This document shows, one piece after another, positions 35,114-47,323 of a DNA stretch of 64,000 nucleotides; positions within the stretch are counted from its first letter, which is position 1; every line of letters starts with the position of its first letter. Source of the stretch: Dimorphilus gyrociliatus (lineage: Eukaryota; Annelida; Polychaeta; Dinophilidae); assembly GCA_904063045.1 (NCBI GenBank), contig CAJFCJ010000009.1, positions 290,942 through 354,941 of the forward strand, given 5' to 3'. A program made the translations under genes and the position numbers. The notes beneath the pieces were generated by a model. The model saw only the letters and a program-made list of their open reading frames with translations, ran no database searches and had not been told where the DNA came from.

Positions 35114-35266
35114 TATGTTTGTGACATTGTCTTTCGAATAAATATTAAAGCATCTAATTAAATGAAAATGATTGAACTTTAAAGCGAATGTATTATATTT
35201 TCATATTTCAGTTCAAAGTCAAAACGTTAAATATTTAAGAAAAAATTTGAAAACAGTATAAAAATA

Positions 35267-35921
35267 CTACTTCCTCTTGCTATTGATTAATTCCCTAACA
35301 TTTTCTTCACTTTCCTTTAAATTTTTTTGTAGGTAGGAGATATTTCCCTGCAAGAAAAATGTATTAACTCGTTGTTATTAAAAACGAATGCAAATATGTC
35401 ACATACCTCAAGAGTTTTAATTTTATCAGTTGCGTTTGTTACTCTATCAGACAGCATAGTTTTTATTTTAGGCATTGGCATGCGAATAAAACTGTAAAGA
35501 AATAAAGATTGAACTTCTTTTCAATTTCAAATGGTACATATACGTACGCTCTACCCAGAGTCTCAAACGTTTTTGTTTCTTCAGGAAGTTGATTTATTTC
35601 TGCCATAACTAGGTTTGAATGAATCACGGATTTTTTGAAATTATCAATTTGCTTGTTAGATGTAGCGATTTGTTCTTTCGTGCTGTACATCTTCAATTGA
35701 AGCTCCGAGAGGTGCTGTAACGAAATGAATGTACTGAACGAATGTAAGGATTGATGGCCGACTAAGCGTTTATCGTAAGATTTCACGATCATTTTATAAT
35801 TGTGCAATTCCTATGCAACCTATTTTATCCCATAGTATATTTAAAAAACGTCATTAAATTGTAAATATAATGAAAAATTAATGCACACTTTCTTTATTTC
35901 CATATCAACCGAGTCCGCCAT
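35267..35921 (-). CDS. PFDN1: Prefoldin subunit 1
   Basis: Four exons from ATG at 35921: MADSVDMEIKK, HLSELQLKMYSTKEQIATSN...TLGRA, FIRMPMPKIKTMLSDRVTNA...KTLE, GNISYLQKNLKESEENVREL ending NSKRK at 35267. The order matches human PFDN1 (MAAPVDLELKKAFTELQ..., YLERSVKEAEDNIREM). Length is about 120 residues, normal for the family. It is a beta-type prefoldin subunit: two coiled-coil helices flanking a beta hairpin (ETKTFETLGRAFIRMPM) in the jellyfish-like hexamer that passes unfolded actin and tubulin to CCT. Start codons of this gene and LRRC49 are 208 bp apart on opposite strands. Confidence 0.92.
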
Positions 35922-36129
35922 TTTGTCCGAGTACTACTAGCGTCGCCTACTGAGTTGAAGTATTTTCGCGCCATACCAGATATATTGTCGGCAATACCAA
36001 TATGGAGGAACTAATCAAAACAATTCAAAATTTACCCTAACTGATTATTTTTGTTAGATTTGTCAGATACTGTTGATCGTATGTTACTATTACATATTTT
36101 GTACAATGACACATAGCACAATCTGATCG
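35922..36129. promoter_or_regulatory. Bidirectional promoter PFDN1 / LRRC49
   Basis: Only 208 bp separates the two divergent ATGs. It contains TTTTCGCGCC (E2F-like) near 35963. No X-box was seen despite the ciliary role of LRRC49. Confidence 0.55.
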
Positions 36130-39100
36130 ATGATGTATTCTGTGGGGAAATTAAAACAAAAAGGAAAAGATGTAAGTCTACTTAATCCCGCTTTATTCGC
36201 AGATCGTTTCTAACGAAAAAAGTTATTCTCTAGGTCGTCACTGTCGGACCTCAATTAGCGTTACAAGCCATTGCAACTTCAGTAAATGAACGTCCTATTG
36301 GTTCAAAACAGGTAAATATACTAAAGTTACTTTGTAACCGCTACAAAGTCATAAACTACGACTTTTTTATTCATAAAAAATAGACATTAAGTGCTGGTAG
36401 GGCAGACGATAAATTTCGTAAGGACATTCCAGTAAGTGGCGTGGTTTATGGTTCTAGTAATCCTTCATCGACAAGATCTGCTCAACAACATAATAATGAT
36501 AACACTTTACCAGGTATATCTCTATCTGACAATGTTGTTTTAATGATCTAAGCTCGCTCAACTTTTATGCATTTTACTTTTATTATTATTTTACTAAGAC
36601 AATTTTTTTTTAAGTTTTTATTTCATTTTTTATTTTTGTTGACTTTTCTCTTTTTTTTTTGTTTTTTTTTAAATATTTTTATGAAAGAACCAATACTTCG
36701 AGCGTCTACTGCTCCTAGAAGGCTTATGCAAACTTTACCCACCGCTTATGTACAAGATTTAACAACAAATCATGTTGACGAGAATCGTTCAATTTTATTG
36801 AATTCTCAAGCGTTTCCCGGAGGTAAAATAGCCGTAAAAGCACCTTCGAGTGCCTCCCGATTGGGAACGAATATTCCAGGTAGTTCAGTCGTATCAGAGG
36901 CGGATGGTATGCACATATTTTTTTTACGGTGTTGGAAAAATTCAATTACAATTTTTTCCTTTTGTTTTGTTTTTCTTCAATATTAGATTAATACGCTTTT
37001 CTAACTGTAGATCAAATAATTTAATCTGGTATTTGACAAGCCTCTCTAGTATTACTAACGAAGGAATGCTTTCAAAAATAAGACTTCAATATGTTCAATT
37101 TCTTATTTAAACTTACTTTAAACAATTTCGTTTTTATAATTGTTTTTTTTGTTTTTGTTTTTCATTTGAAATAAAACAAAATTTCTACAGGCGATCGCGT
37201 GATGTTTACCGAAAGTCCATTACATCCGGGTGTCCAAATTGTGTATAGGACGCCAGAAGAACGTCAATCGAACCCTGATCGATTGAATCTTGATAGGTAA
37301 GAAATATATATAAAAAAAAGAAATTATTATAGCTATTTCTACTTAATGCAAAAAGAAAAAAATCTAAAACGAATATTGAATATGTTTTAATAAGAATTAC
37401 GACTTCAAATAATGACTTATTTATACCGTCAATCAATAGCGGTTAATGGTATCGATTATGATCAATAGATACAAAGAGCCTTTAGAATTTTTGAATGATA
37501 TCCCATTTTTCTGATATATTTTATTTTTACAGGCGGCGATTGAGTGCTTGTCCTATGTTGGAGAATGAGGACCAATTACGCTTACTTAATTATCAGCATA
37601 ACTCAATAAGTAAAATCCAAGTATGAATAGACCCTACCCTTTTTTTATTCTAAAGTCAATAGATGGCACCTCTATCTTTGTTCTTTTCAGAATGTATCTC
37701 GTCTAAGAAAGCTGATTTTTCTTGATATGTATGACAATCATGTTGAAAGTATTTCGGGAATAGAAACCCTTAAATCATTAAGGGTACTTATGTTAGGAAA
37801 AAATAGGTATTAGTGGAAGAAACTTATATTTGATAAAAGTTGATTAGCATAATAATATACTGTTGAATAGGATAAGAAAAATCGAAAATTTAGGAGAACT
37901 TTTGAAACTTGACGTTCTTGATCTGCACGGCAATCAGGTGTGAAGTAGAAATATATTACATACTTTAAGAATTTTTTTTTAATATAATCTCTTTTCTTTT
38001 CAACTGAGAATAGATTCAATCCATTGAAAATTTGCAACACTTAACAGAATTAAGAGTATTAAATTTAGCGGGAAATCAAATTAAATATGTTGATAATTTA
38101 AAAGGAATGACAGCTTTACAAGAATTAAATTTACGAAGAAATCAGATCAATGTTGTGGTTAGTTAATTATGTATAATGAGGATTCTAAATTTACTTTATC
38201 TATAAAATTATGCCAAATATTAAATAGTGAACATTTAAACAGAATGATATTGATAACCTTCCGAATATGCAAAGGCTATTTTTGAGCCTAAATCAAATTT
38301 CAAGGTATGAATGTTTTTTCTATTATTAATCAATCATCTTGTCTATCTATTGACAAACTGGTACGATATAATTTATTCCGGTCAATAAATACGTTACTGT
38401 AAAACTCGTAGCCAAGGGAAACTCATCATGCATTTCTTATGTAAGTCGATAATTTTGGACAAGGAAGTAAACTGATTAAACCAGATTGGATAACTGAACA
38501 GCGAACGATTAATTTATTAAACTTGTTGAAGTACAAGACGTTTCCGTTACTTAGATAAACGAATCGATGATTAATCAATAATGATATGATTTACACCATT
38601 CCTCGTTTAAACATCGTTTGTTTATATAAAGAAAAAGAAAACATTGAGAAGACTAGTTGTTGTTTAACATTCGTGCTAAACAGCGGCTACTTGTTGCAAA
38701 AATTATGCCCATGGATCAAATGTTTTTGACAAAAGATGGACTTGTCTGCGAGTGTTCCAAGAGGACTGTTTCGACTCCACCGTCTTGTAAACTGCCACCT
38801 TTACCTTTACGGATGTATCAACAATCGAAAAAAGTTTATCCTAGACCCTTAAGATTATTTTCTCAAGCTAAACTATCTGGATTAGCGTTTAGGTTATAAA
38901 AGCTTACTTTTAAAATAGTTTAATTGGACAAACGTATAAGAGATGTTAGAACAATAATCGATATATTACAAAGAATTCACTGATTCTATCTTTTAAATGT
39001 GTTCTCTTTTTTTTGTTTTATAGCTATGATGATATAACCTGCTTAGGAGATTCTATGAGTTTACTTGAATTGACTTTAGATGGTAATCCTATTTCTCAAG

Positions 39101-40252
39101 AAAGCCATTATAAGCAAAATATATTAAAAAATATTCATCATTTAAAGAGTCTAGATAATAAAAAACTAACTGTAAGTTTAACTTAATTTCTTTGTAAAAT
39201 TGAAAGTGGGATTTATGAACATTATATTTATAGGAAGAAGAGAGAAGATTAGCTATGATAATGGCTAGAAAAGATGTTGAAAAGAAAAAGGAAACAAATA
39301 AAGTTGCCGCCTTAAAAGTAAACCTTGTTTAAATAATTATTCATTAAGTTTTCATTGAATTGTTTATATTTCAAAGGAGAGAAGAATGGTAGCTATTAAC
39401 AATGCTAAAAGACAATGGGAAATGATGCAGGGTAGTTTAATGGCTAAAACCAGCTCGCAAGTCAATTCTATAAAAGAAATTCATGCCACTCATGTAGGAA
39501 ATATACCTAATGAAGTTACTGAGACAAATCGACAACTCAAGTCTAGGTGAGTCAATTAATAATAAGAAATAAAACACTGAAACAATTATTGTTTAACAAC
39601 GTTTAATTTCTAAAAAGTAAATAGTTCAGAATCAGTGGCTTTTTTTTTTTAATTATGACAAACTTGCATGTGCTTTCGAAAACGAAAAGAAACATTGTGT
39701 AGAACAATTTTGTTTTAAAAAGGGCATATAAAACCGTCTAATTGATGTATATAGTATACAGTCACGATAATAAGTAATTAGTACAAAGAAAAAAGGTTTT
39801 ATAAGGTGATTATTTGGCGTTATATAATTTTCATTTGCCTTATCATATTAAATCTGTACATGAAGTCTTGGTTGAAGAACTGTAAAAGTTAATTAATTTG
39901 CTTCCTTTTTAGAGTTGGATTTTAGAAGGGCCTATTTTTCAACTCTTCCATTTCAACTTGTATTTGTGTAAAACCTTTTTGACATTAGACAATGATATCT
40001 GAATAGGCACAGTACAGTTTTGTAAAATTTCTTGTGCCGTCCAGTATGGTTTAAATCTTCATTTTTTTGTAATCCAAAATTCCATTTTCCTTGTTATTGC
40101 TTGTGATCTGGCAGATAATAACTCTTAATTGTAAGGTCATAGCAACTGTGTTAAAATTACTTAATGGCTTGTGAAATAATCTAGACCATAAACATTTTGG
40201 TCGTCAAAAAATTCACATGTTTATCCCTTGTTATAATTAGTTATTATCGTGA

Positions 40253-40286
<34 letters not shown>

Positions 40287-42847
40287 TGTATACTTGTTTA
40301 CATATACTGTATATATTTTTTTTTTGCATGCAATATTTTTCTATCATATATATTTCCAGTCTTCACGTCAATCAACAGAAAATGTTGAATCGAAGGTCAA
40401 TTCAACCTTTCAACGCTTTTAATGAAAGCTCCCTGTATATTCCTCGGTATACTTTAAAAAAAAATGAGAATTTTTTTTTATTTTCCCACAGAAAATGTTC
40501 TTTATTTATTTATTTATTACTCTTTTTTTAAATTATATGTTTCCATTTTTTTTCAGATAGATTTTATTCTATCTTTTACTTTGTGATTAGTGTTTTTTTT
40601 TATTAAGTCACGTTTGAACGATTTTTTTTGAAGGCACTTAAAAAGTTGTTTAGATTTATCGTTCTTTACGTTCAAGTTTTTATTTTGATTTACTCATTTA
40701 TCATTAATGACTTAAGGTGATTAGTGTTTTTTTCATTTTCCTTCTCCAGTCGTAGTAATAGCATTAGGCCTGCTAGCGCTAAATCCGTTGTTGAAAATAC
40801 TCAAAATGCAAACGGGACTGGCCTTTTAGAAAGTCGACCCTCTACTCGACCAGCTTCTTCAAATGCACATAGGACTAGTTCGAGGTTATTTTTCCAAACA
40901 ATTCCATTATTTATTTATAAAACAGTACTAATTTTGTTATTTTTTTAAATAGAGCACCGAATAGTTTAGATCACTTGGCTGAATTGGAAAATGAAAATAC
41001 TCTTAGTCTTTATGGTGCCGGAGCATTGGACGCTCTCGATAAGAATTGGGGTGTTCAAGCTGCTGGAGTAATTTCAACGATAATTTTCAAGTTCATAGAA
41101 TTTGATTGTATCATAAAACATCTTGGAAAGCTTCGCGCTCGTTATCCCTCAGTAACGGTGTGTTTTTTTAATTCACTAAGTAAATTATTATGGCTAGAGT
41201 GCTCTTATTTTTAATATTCATACAGAGTCTTATATTTACTGCGGCGAATATAAAAAACCTTGCTCAATTCAATGCCTTAGCTGTGCTTCGACGACTAGAT
41301 TCTATAACCATTGAAATAGAAGGTAATTCCGTCACGGAGTTTGTTTTGTGGAGGGCTTATCTACTATTTCGTTTGGCGCATTTGAACTTGAGGAAGATTA
41401 ATGATAAAGAGGTAAATTTTATGTTTCGTTAAGAGTACCAAGAAAGAATTTCTGTCAGGCAAGCAGGAAATTAATCGTCGGGGGTGATCGATTGAAACAT
41501 ATTTTAATGATGTTATCGATTTTGAATGTTTTTTAACCCCCAAGAACAGTGTCATTATTTAACGTACAAGTGGATTAGTGGCGCTCAATGATTTTGCATT
41601 GTATCGATTCGGTGGCCATTTACCTATTGCGACGCGCCACTGGCTCATTAAGCATGAACTTTTCGAAACAACGGCTGTAAAAAAAATGAGTTGCCAGACG
41701 ATATCATGCTTGCTAAAGATAAGGTGCCGCGCCTACCGCGCGAGGCGAAAGAGCGTATTTTGCAATTAAAGGAAAAAAGGATTAAAAAAGACCCGCAAGA
41801 AAATGAAAAGACTATTTCTAATCAAATTAAGCCTACTGACTATTACAGTAGACATGTTCTTAGACTGCAGGACTATTCTACGAAATGCCATAACAGCTTA
41901 GTAATGATTGGATCACCAACTCTTATGAAGAATAAATACGAAACTGAAACTGACAGTTGTGATTTAATGACATGGAGATCTTCTTTGAAAAAAGTTCCTG
42001 ATAAAATCCCTGTCATTCTGAAAAGAAATGACACAGTTGAACGATTAGTTTATGGTGATGAACCAGATAGAATGGCAAGTGCCAGACAGAGTAAAACAGA
42101 AGCTAAAGAAGAGAAACGAAATGAAAGAGCTCGTTCATGTTCTCCACTTCCTGCAGGACTTCCGGCTATAACTGTTCGAACTCCACCCGCTTGTAATCTG
42201 CCTTTAAGCGTCAAACCGGCTAACAATAAGGCCGATAAGTTGAGCATAATAGAACGCTTTTTGAAAGATTGTGAAATTCATAAGCGCTTTGAAAAGAAGG
42301 CCAAAAAAACGGTTAAAAAAAAAAACAACACTTAAGAAAGCTAATTTGTCTTTTATTACTCTGATAAAATAATGCATTTTTTTTATTTCAGGTTACGCCA
42401 ACAGATATTGTAAATGCTGAGAAGTACTTTAGCATGCTCTCTCATATGACCACAACTCAGTTATCCCACTCCAGACTGCTTTCATTGATAGGCGATCCAA
42501 GAAGAAAGCATTTGTCTTATACTGCTGACGAAAAGAGTCGCTTAGAAACTGTTCGGCAAATTGATAAACAACACCCGGGAGAGAGTGTATCTCGTGCAGC
42601 TTTAACATATGTAACGCAAGATGTCATTAGATCAAAATCGAAGGCCTGCAATACCCGAAAACGACTGGCACGATCTCTAGTGGCTGAGCTAACCGTTCAA
42701 GCAGTGAACATTCATCAAAAGCAGATGGCTCTTGAGCAAATTTGGCCTAGTATTATAAAGGAAATGATTCATAAAATAGTCGTTGAAGTTTCCCCCGATG
42801 TTCAGGGTTTTACAAAAAAGCAATTATCGGAAGTTGAAGGTCAATAG
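36130..42847 (+). CDS. LRRC49: Leucine-rich repeat-containing protein 49 (tubulin polyglutamylase complex subunit)
   Basis: ATG at 36130 (MMYSVGKLKQKGKD) followed by about 18 exons to the stop at 42847, roughly 700 residues. The disordered N-terminal part has IVYRTPEERQSNPDRLNLDR and RLSACPMLENEDQLRLLNYQ. Then come leucine-rich repeats (SRLRKLIFLDMYDNHVESIS, IRKIENLGELLKLDVLDLHG, LTELRVLNLAGNQIKYVDNL, ALQELNLRRNQINVV, MQRLFLSLNQIS, LLELTLDGNPISQESHYKQN), a helical EEERRLAMIMARKDVEKKKE region, a Ser-rich linker, and the conserved C-terminal domain (LENENTLSLYGAGALDALDK, LAHLNLRKINDKEVTPTDIV; human has LINDKEVTEEDVV). LRRC49 (CSTPP2) is part of the TTLL1 polyglutamylase complex at centriolar satellites and cilia. 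Three introns are long; two hold nested ORFs. Confidence 0.9.
38705..38899 (+). CDS. Short ORF nested in an LRRC49 intron, doubtful gene or relic
   Basis: ATG frame of 64 codons inside the LRRC49 intron 38305-39023, same strand, ending ...AKLSGLAFRL. It holds RTVSTPPSCKLPPLPLRMYQ, which resembles TVRTPPACNLPLSVK of the larger ORF nested in another LRRC49 intron (41706-42335). The surrounding 0.7 kb intron is much larger than typical here. It may be a decayed copy of that nested gene or a small genuine gene. Confidence 0.3.
   Translation: MPMDQMFLTKDGLVCECSKRTVSTPPSCKLPPLPLRMYQQSKKVYPRPLRLFSQAKLSGLAFRL
40256..40285. repeat. (TA)n microsatellite in LRRC49 intron
   Basis: About 14 TA units followed by the TACTGTATA motif seen in other AT-rich spots of the window. 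Confidence 0.85.
41706..42335 (+). CDS. Unknown single-exon protein nested in an LRRC49 intron
   Basis: A frame open from 41658, first ATG at 41706, encodes about 209 residues beginning MLAKDKVPRLPREAKERILQ. It lies wholly inside the LRRC49 intron 41412-42391 on the same strand; LRRC49 exons on either side join in frame (INDKE/VTPTDIV). The product is basic with a helical start, a central TDYYSRHVLRLQDYSTKCHN, a Pro-rich AGLPAITVRTPPACNLPL and a lysine tail (EKKAKKTVKKKNNT). No family is recognised. Composition and length make chance unlikely. Polyadenylation would need AATAAAA-like sequence; GATAAAATAA follows at 42362. It could alternatively be a retained-intron extension of LRRC49, but the frame has a stop upstream. 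Confidence 0.5.
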   Translation: MLAKDKVPRLPREAKERILQLKEKRIKKDPQENEKTISNQIKPTDYYSRHVLRLQDYSTKCHNSLVMIGSPTLMKNKYETETDSCDLMTWRSSLKKVPDKIPVILKRNDTVERLVYGDEPDRMASARQSKTEAKEEKRNERARSCSPLPAGLPAITVRTPPACNLPLSVKPANNKADKLSIIERFLKDCEIHKRFEKKAKKTVKKKNNT

Positions 42848-44033
42848 CAAAGGAAACAATACGTTTAATAAAAACCAATACATATTTATAACTAATTCGA
42901 TAAGAAAGTATAAAAGATTGATTTATTGAAAAGTTAATTGGAAAAAGCTGTAAAAAGGAGAGACATGTAAGAAATTATCTGATATCGTATTTATCTTAAA
43001 AGAACGGAGCCGATTTTTGTTAAAATTTAAAACTGAGGTGTTCGTCAAATAACTTTTTCACTTTATGAACGAAACTCTTAAATTATTAAGTTAAAAGTAT
43101 TTTTTTAAAAACTTTCCCATTCAAAAAGTATTAATAAATTACAGTATAACGATATATTTGTTTTCTATTCCACCATCTGTGTAAACAAAAGAACCAAGCA
43201 AAATCTTAAAGGATGCTTTTCAAGTTTTTCAACTTTGGTGTTGATTCAAAGATTATAAACAAAATTTTTAAGGGAACACATAATCAACACCAAAATGTTA
43301 TTTTGATATACAATACTTGTATTTTAGCATATTTAGTATTTTAAAGAAAACAATATACTAAAGTTAATTAAGTATGCATGTAAAACATTCTATCTTCTTT
43401 TAAAGGAAAACCGATAAACTAAACTGTTAACATACTTATATTCAAACTGAGAAAGAAAATCTTAAAATTCTATACGAACTGTTTGAAACCTTAATTTAAT
43501 ATTAAACATGTGTGTTTATTTAATAAAGTTAAGGTATTACAAGGCTAGCGGGATTTACAGCGTGATCACTCAAAATATTTGTCTTATTTAATTCTACCTT
43601 AAAAAATATAAACATATTTTCTTCGTAAAGAGATAGATTGAGAGAAAACGGCGACAATAACGATGAAAGTACTGATAAAGCTTGATTGACTGATAGTAAA
43701 AAGTGAAAATTCAACAAATACTATAAAAATTCATTTGTTTTACGTTTCATTAAGTAATATATTTTGGGAGTGTTTAAAGAAGAACGATTGTGATTGGTCT
43801 AGATAGTTTGAATTTTCATAGGACACTAACCTTATTGAAGCGATGTGAATTCCCTCCAAAAGGGTCGAAGGCAAAGTTGGGTTGTTATTTAAGTTCTCTT
43901 TTTAAAGCCAGTTATCATCCTATAACACAAATCAAACCTATCGAGGCCTCGATCGCGACAAATTTAAGCAAACGCTCGTGTATATATTTACTTTTGTTCC
44001 GAAAAAAGTGCTCTGCCTAGTTACTCGCTCAAC
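42848..44033. other. Intergenic, AT-rich, promoter of SLC22 gene at its end
   Basis: AATAAA for LRRC49 lies at about 42867. No exon with support is present. The last ~200 bp (43830-44030) are GC-richer, with CGAGGCCTCGATCGCGAC near 43941-43960, consistent with a promoter. Confidence 0.45.
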
Positions 44034-46736
44034 ATGGGACTCGAAGAAGCTTATCATTATCTTGGTAAATGGGGTAGATGGCAATTAATGATCTATTGTG
44101 TCCTCTGCTTAAGCTTTGGTTTGCCCGCAATTTGGCAATTAATGGCAATTGTTTTTATAGGTAAGTTACGTTGTTTTTTTATCTTCTTTGCGAAGAAACT
44201 CCATAAGTCGAAAAGAAGAAACTTTTCTTCCTTCTCCTTTTTTCAAAAAGAAACTTTTAACGTTAATAAGAAATGAAAAGATATTTTTTATATAAATCCA
44301 TTAAGAATTCAATGATGGTTTAAGATTTATGATATTTTTATGCAGCTTTCCGACCAACTATCTGACTTAATTGGTTCCTTATCTATTAGAATTAACGTGA
44401 AAAGTATTTAGGTTTAGGTAAATGTATATCTTTTTTTGATAGTTTAGCAATCAATTAGTGAATAGAAACCATTAATCATTCATTAATGAAGTTTAATATT
44501 ATACAATAAAAAAGATAAAGAACAGTGTACTCATTCAAAAAATTAAAATATTTGTTCTATTGAGAATTCTTTTGTTAGAATATCATAAAAAAAGAACTGA
44601 TTTTAGCATATTATTGTGAAAAATGTAATAAAACAAATTGGGTAATCCTGTTTCTTTATGCTGTTTATAATTTGTCCAGTACAACCCCGGCACTGGTGTA
44701 AGTTTAATTTCTTTTACAAATGTTTATTTATAGATTATACAAATGTTTAATCTAAAATTTGTGGCTTTGAACAAACATACAACTTTTACCCTTAATATAA
44801 TATGTTGATAACATTTTATGAACAGGGGTCATCAACCCGCACCATTGTAAAATTGATGGAAATTATACTGTTAAGCAAGCAATACCTCATGTCATCAACG
44901 ATCTAACTGATGAATTAGAACCGTCGTCCTGCAAAATATTTAAATATCCACTAAATTTTACTAATAATGATACGATTGGCTGCAATTCGTGGACTTATGA
45001 TCCTATTGGTTTCGATCCAAAAGGAACTATTACTATGGAATGGGACTTAGTCTGTGATAAGGATACCTACGTAGAGAATTCCCAGACGACATTTAACGTT
45101 GGAGTATGTTTAGGAGCTGTGCTATTTACTCCTTTTGCAGATAAATTCGGAAGGAAAAAATTATTCTTCATTTGTCAGTTTTTCATGAATGTCTTTGGAA
45201 TATGCATGTCTTTCTCTCCAAATTATGTGGCCTTCTGTATATTTCAATTTCTTACGGGAGCTCTATCTCAGGGTCTAACTATGACTGGATTTGTTATTGC
45301 CTGTGAATTATTTCCAACGGAATTAAGGTTTTATTAATAATTTTTTGGATAATTTATTAATGTTTGCTCTATTATGAATCATAGAACTTTCATGGCACCT
45401 GGAGCCTACTTGTTTACAGCAGCAGGAATGACTTCGCTTTCGCTTTGGGCCTATTTTCTACGGGATTGGAGAAAATTACAACTTTATATTTCCATACCAC
45501 CCTTCATATGTCTTCTCTTCTACTTGTATGTATAATTTACGTTCATATCCTTTCCTCTCTTCCATGCTAATTAGATGATGTATTAAGCTGGTGTCCCGAA
45601 TCTATTCGATTTCTTGTGGCGAATTATCGGAATGAGGAGGCTATGGTAATCTTAAAGAAAGCTGCAAAAGTAAATAATGTTGATCTACCCGACGATATTC
45701 TCGACGACAACGTACAAGCAGAATTAAAAGAAGGAGAGACAGATTTGAAGAAACCTTCCATGTTAAGACTATTAAAATCACCTCGACCAAGACGTTATAT
45801 GTTAACTATGCTTTTCTTAGTGTTTGTATACATTTTAATTCTTATTTATGTTCTAAAAGATGTATGTAATTCAAACTTCATGAATTTGTAGTTTATCGAA
45901 TAACCTCATGTACTTTGGACTTTCACTTTTAACGGCTGCTATGGAAGGAGATCGTTATATCAACTTTATGATAGTATCCGTTGTTGAAATTCCGAGTGTA
46001 ATAGTTGCCATAATTGCTTCCAACAAGCTTGGTAGAAAATATCCTCTAATGGGATTTCACTTGTTCTCTGCCATTTTTATGATACTTTCTTCTGTAGCAT
46101 CCCAATATTCTTGTATGGAAAAATAGTTCATATACAGTATATTCAAACATTCATTAAATAATTTAAATAATATACTTTTTTTCTAGTTGGAAGTCTAGAC
46201 AAGGGAAAGATGGTTACTACTTTTGCTCTTATTTCCAAGTTCGGCGTTGCGGGGGCATGGTGTATTGAGTTGGTCTATGCCCAAGAAATCTACCCAACCT
46301 TACTAAGAAGTACAGGCTTAGGAATCACAGCTGGATTCGGTTTTATTGGTGCCATATTAGCTCCCTACAGTGTCTATTTAGTAAGCTATGCATTTTTTAA
46401 ATAGTTAAAATAATATTTGATTTCTCTACTTTTTATTTTTAGTACAGAAAATATCTTTGGGTACCTGGAACAGTCTTTGGAATTTTGTCGTTCATGGCCT
46501 CCTTCCTAGTACTTTTAGAGCCGGAGACAATGGGTAGAGCACTTCCAGATACGGTAGAGGAAATAGAATCATGGACAATGTCAGTTTCAAAAGAAGAGAG
46601 AGAGCAATGGACAGCTAATAATAAGAAAAAGCTTGAAGACTATAAGCGAAAGAGAGAAGCTAGCAAGGAGAATGGACATCAAAATCCAGCTTTTGAGGAA
46701 GATAAAGAAATTGGAACTGATAATACTCGAATTTAA
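44034..46736 (+). CDS. SLC22 family organic ion transporter (OCT/OCTN-like)
   Basis: Six to seven exons from ATG at 44034 (MGLEEAYHYLGKWGRWQLMI) give about 550 residues with 12 predicted helices. The large extracellular loop after helix 1 has Cys and N-glycosylation sites (GNYTV, NFTNNDT) and ends in the SLC22 signature MEWDLVCDK. The major facilitator motif DKFGRKKLFF (about residue 160) follows. Further family marks are SWCPESIRFLVAN, NNLMYFGLSLL, SNKLGRKYPLMGFHLFS, YAQEIYPTLLRSTGLGI and the cytosolic LEPETMGRALPDTVEEIE. SLC22 members move organic cations, carnitine or anions across the plasma membrane; which one cannot be assigned. A 0.65 kb first intron (44160-44825) is long for this locus. 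The exon join near 45820 (LFLV/LSNNLMYFG) uses a weak GTTTGT donor. Confidence 0.9.
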
Positions 46737-47323
46737 CGATATTCCTCTCCGCCTCCACCCCCCTCCCCAACCCCTCCCCTTTTTAACATATAACACTTTT
46801 TAGGCTCGTTTTCAAACTCAACTATACTCTATAGATATTTTTGTAAAAGCTATATTACCTAAGTATATATTTGTTCATCCGAATGTTTATTATTTCGTCA
46901 ACTCTATTGATTCTCTACGAAATATATAGAAAAGAGAGTAAATTTACTTCGCTATTATCAAACTCTTCCCTCTTTACCTTTTGATCTATATCTTTCATAT
47001 TTCATCTAAATAAAATAAAACTTATCCAAAATATATTATTGTATATTTGTACTCCGTTAAATGTTTAATGTCTTTCTTTGCTTCCTATGTTTTTCTATTA
47101 TTTCGGATGAAAATGAGATTGTTTTATACGGCTTAACTAAAGAATAAACGGCAAATAAATATTTTACCCTTTTTTTGTTTCAATAAAGAAAAATATCAAT
47201 AACTATTTAGTTAAACTTATACAAAGAAAAAAAAAACAAAGATATAAGATAGAGGTCGTTAGTGATGAAAACTGTCAAATAAAACTTGGAAACAATCTAT
47301 AAACAAAAGTACTTTTTGCAAGG
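46737..47323. other. Intergenic 0.6 kb, AT-rich
   Basis: Contains a C-rich run CCGCCTCCACCCCCCTCCCC just after the SLC22 stop and several AATAAA signals (about 47009, 47144, 47180). No gene seen. Confidence 0.5.
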
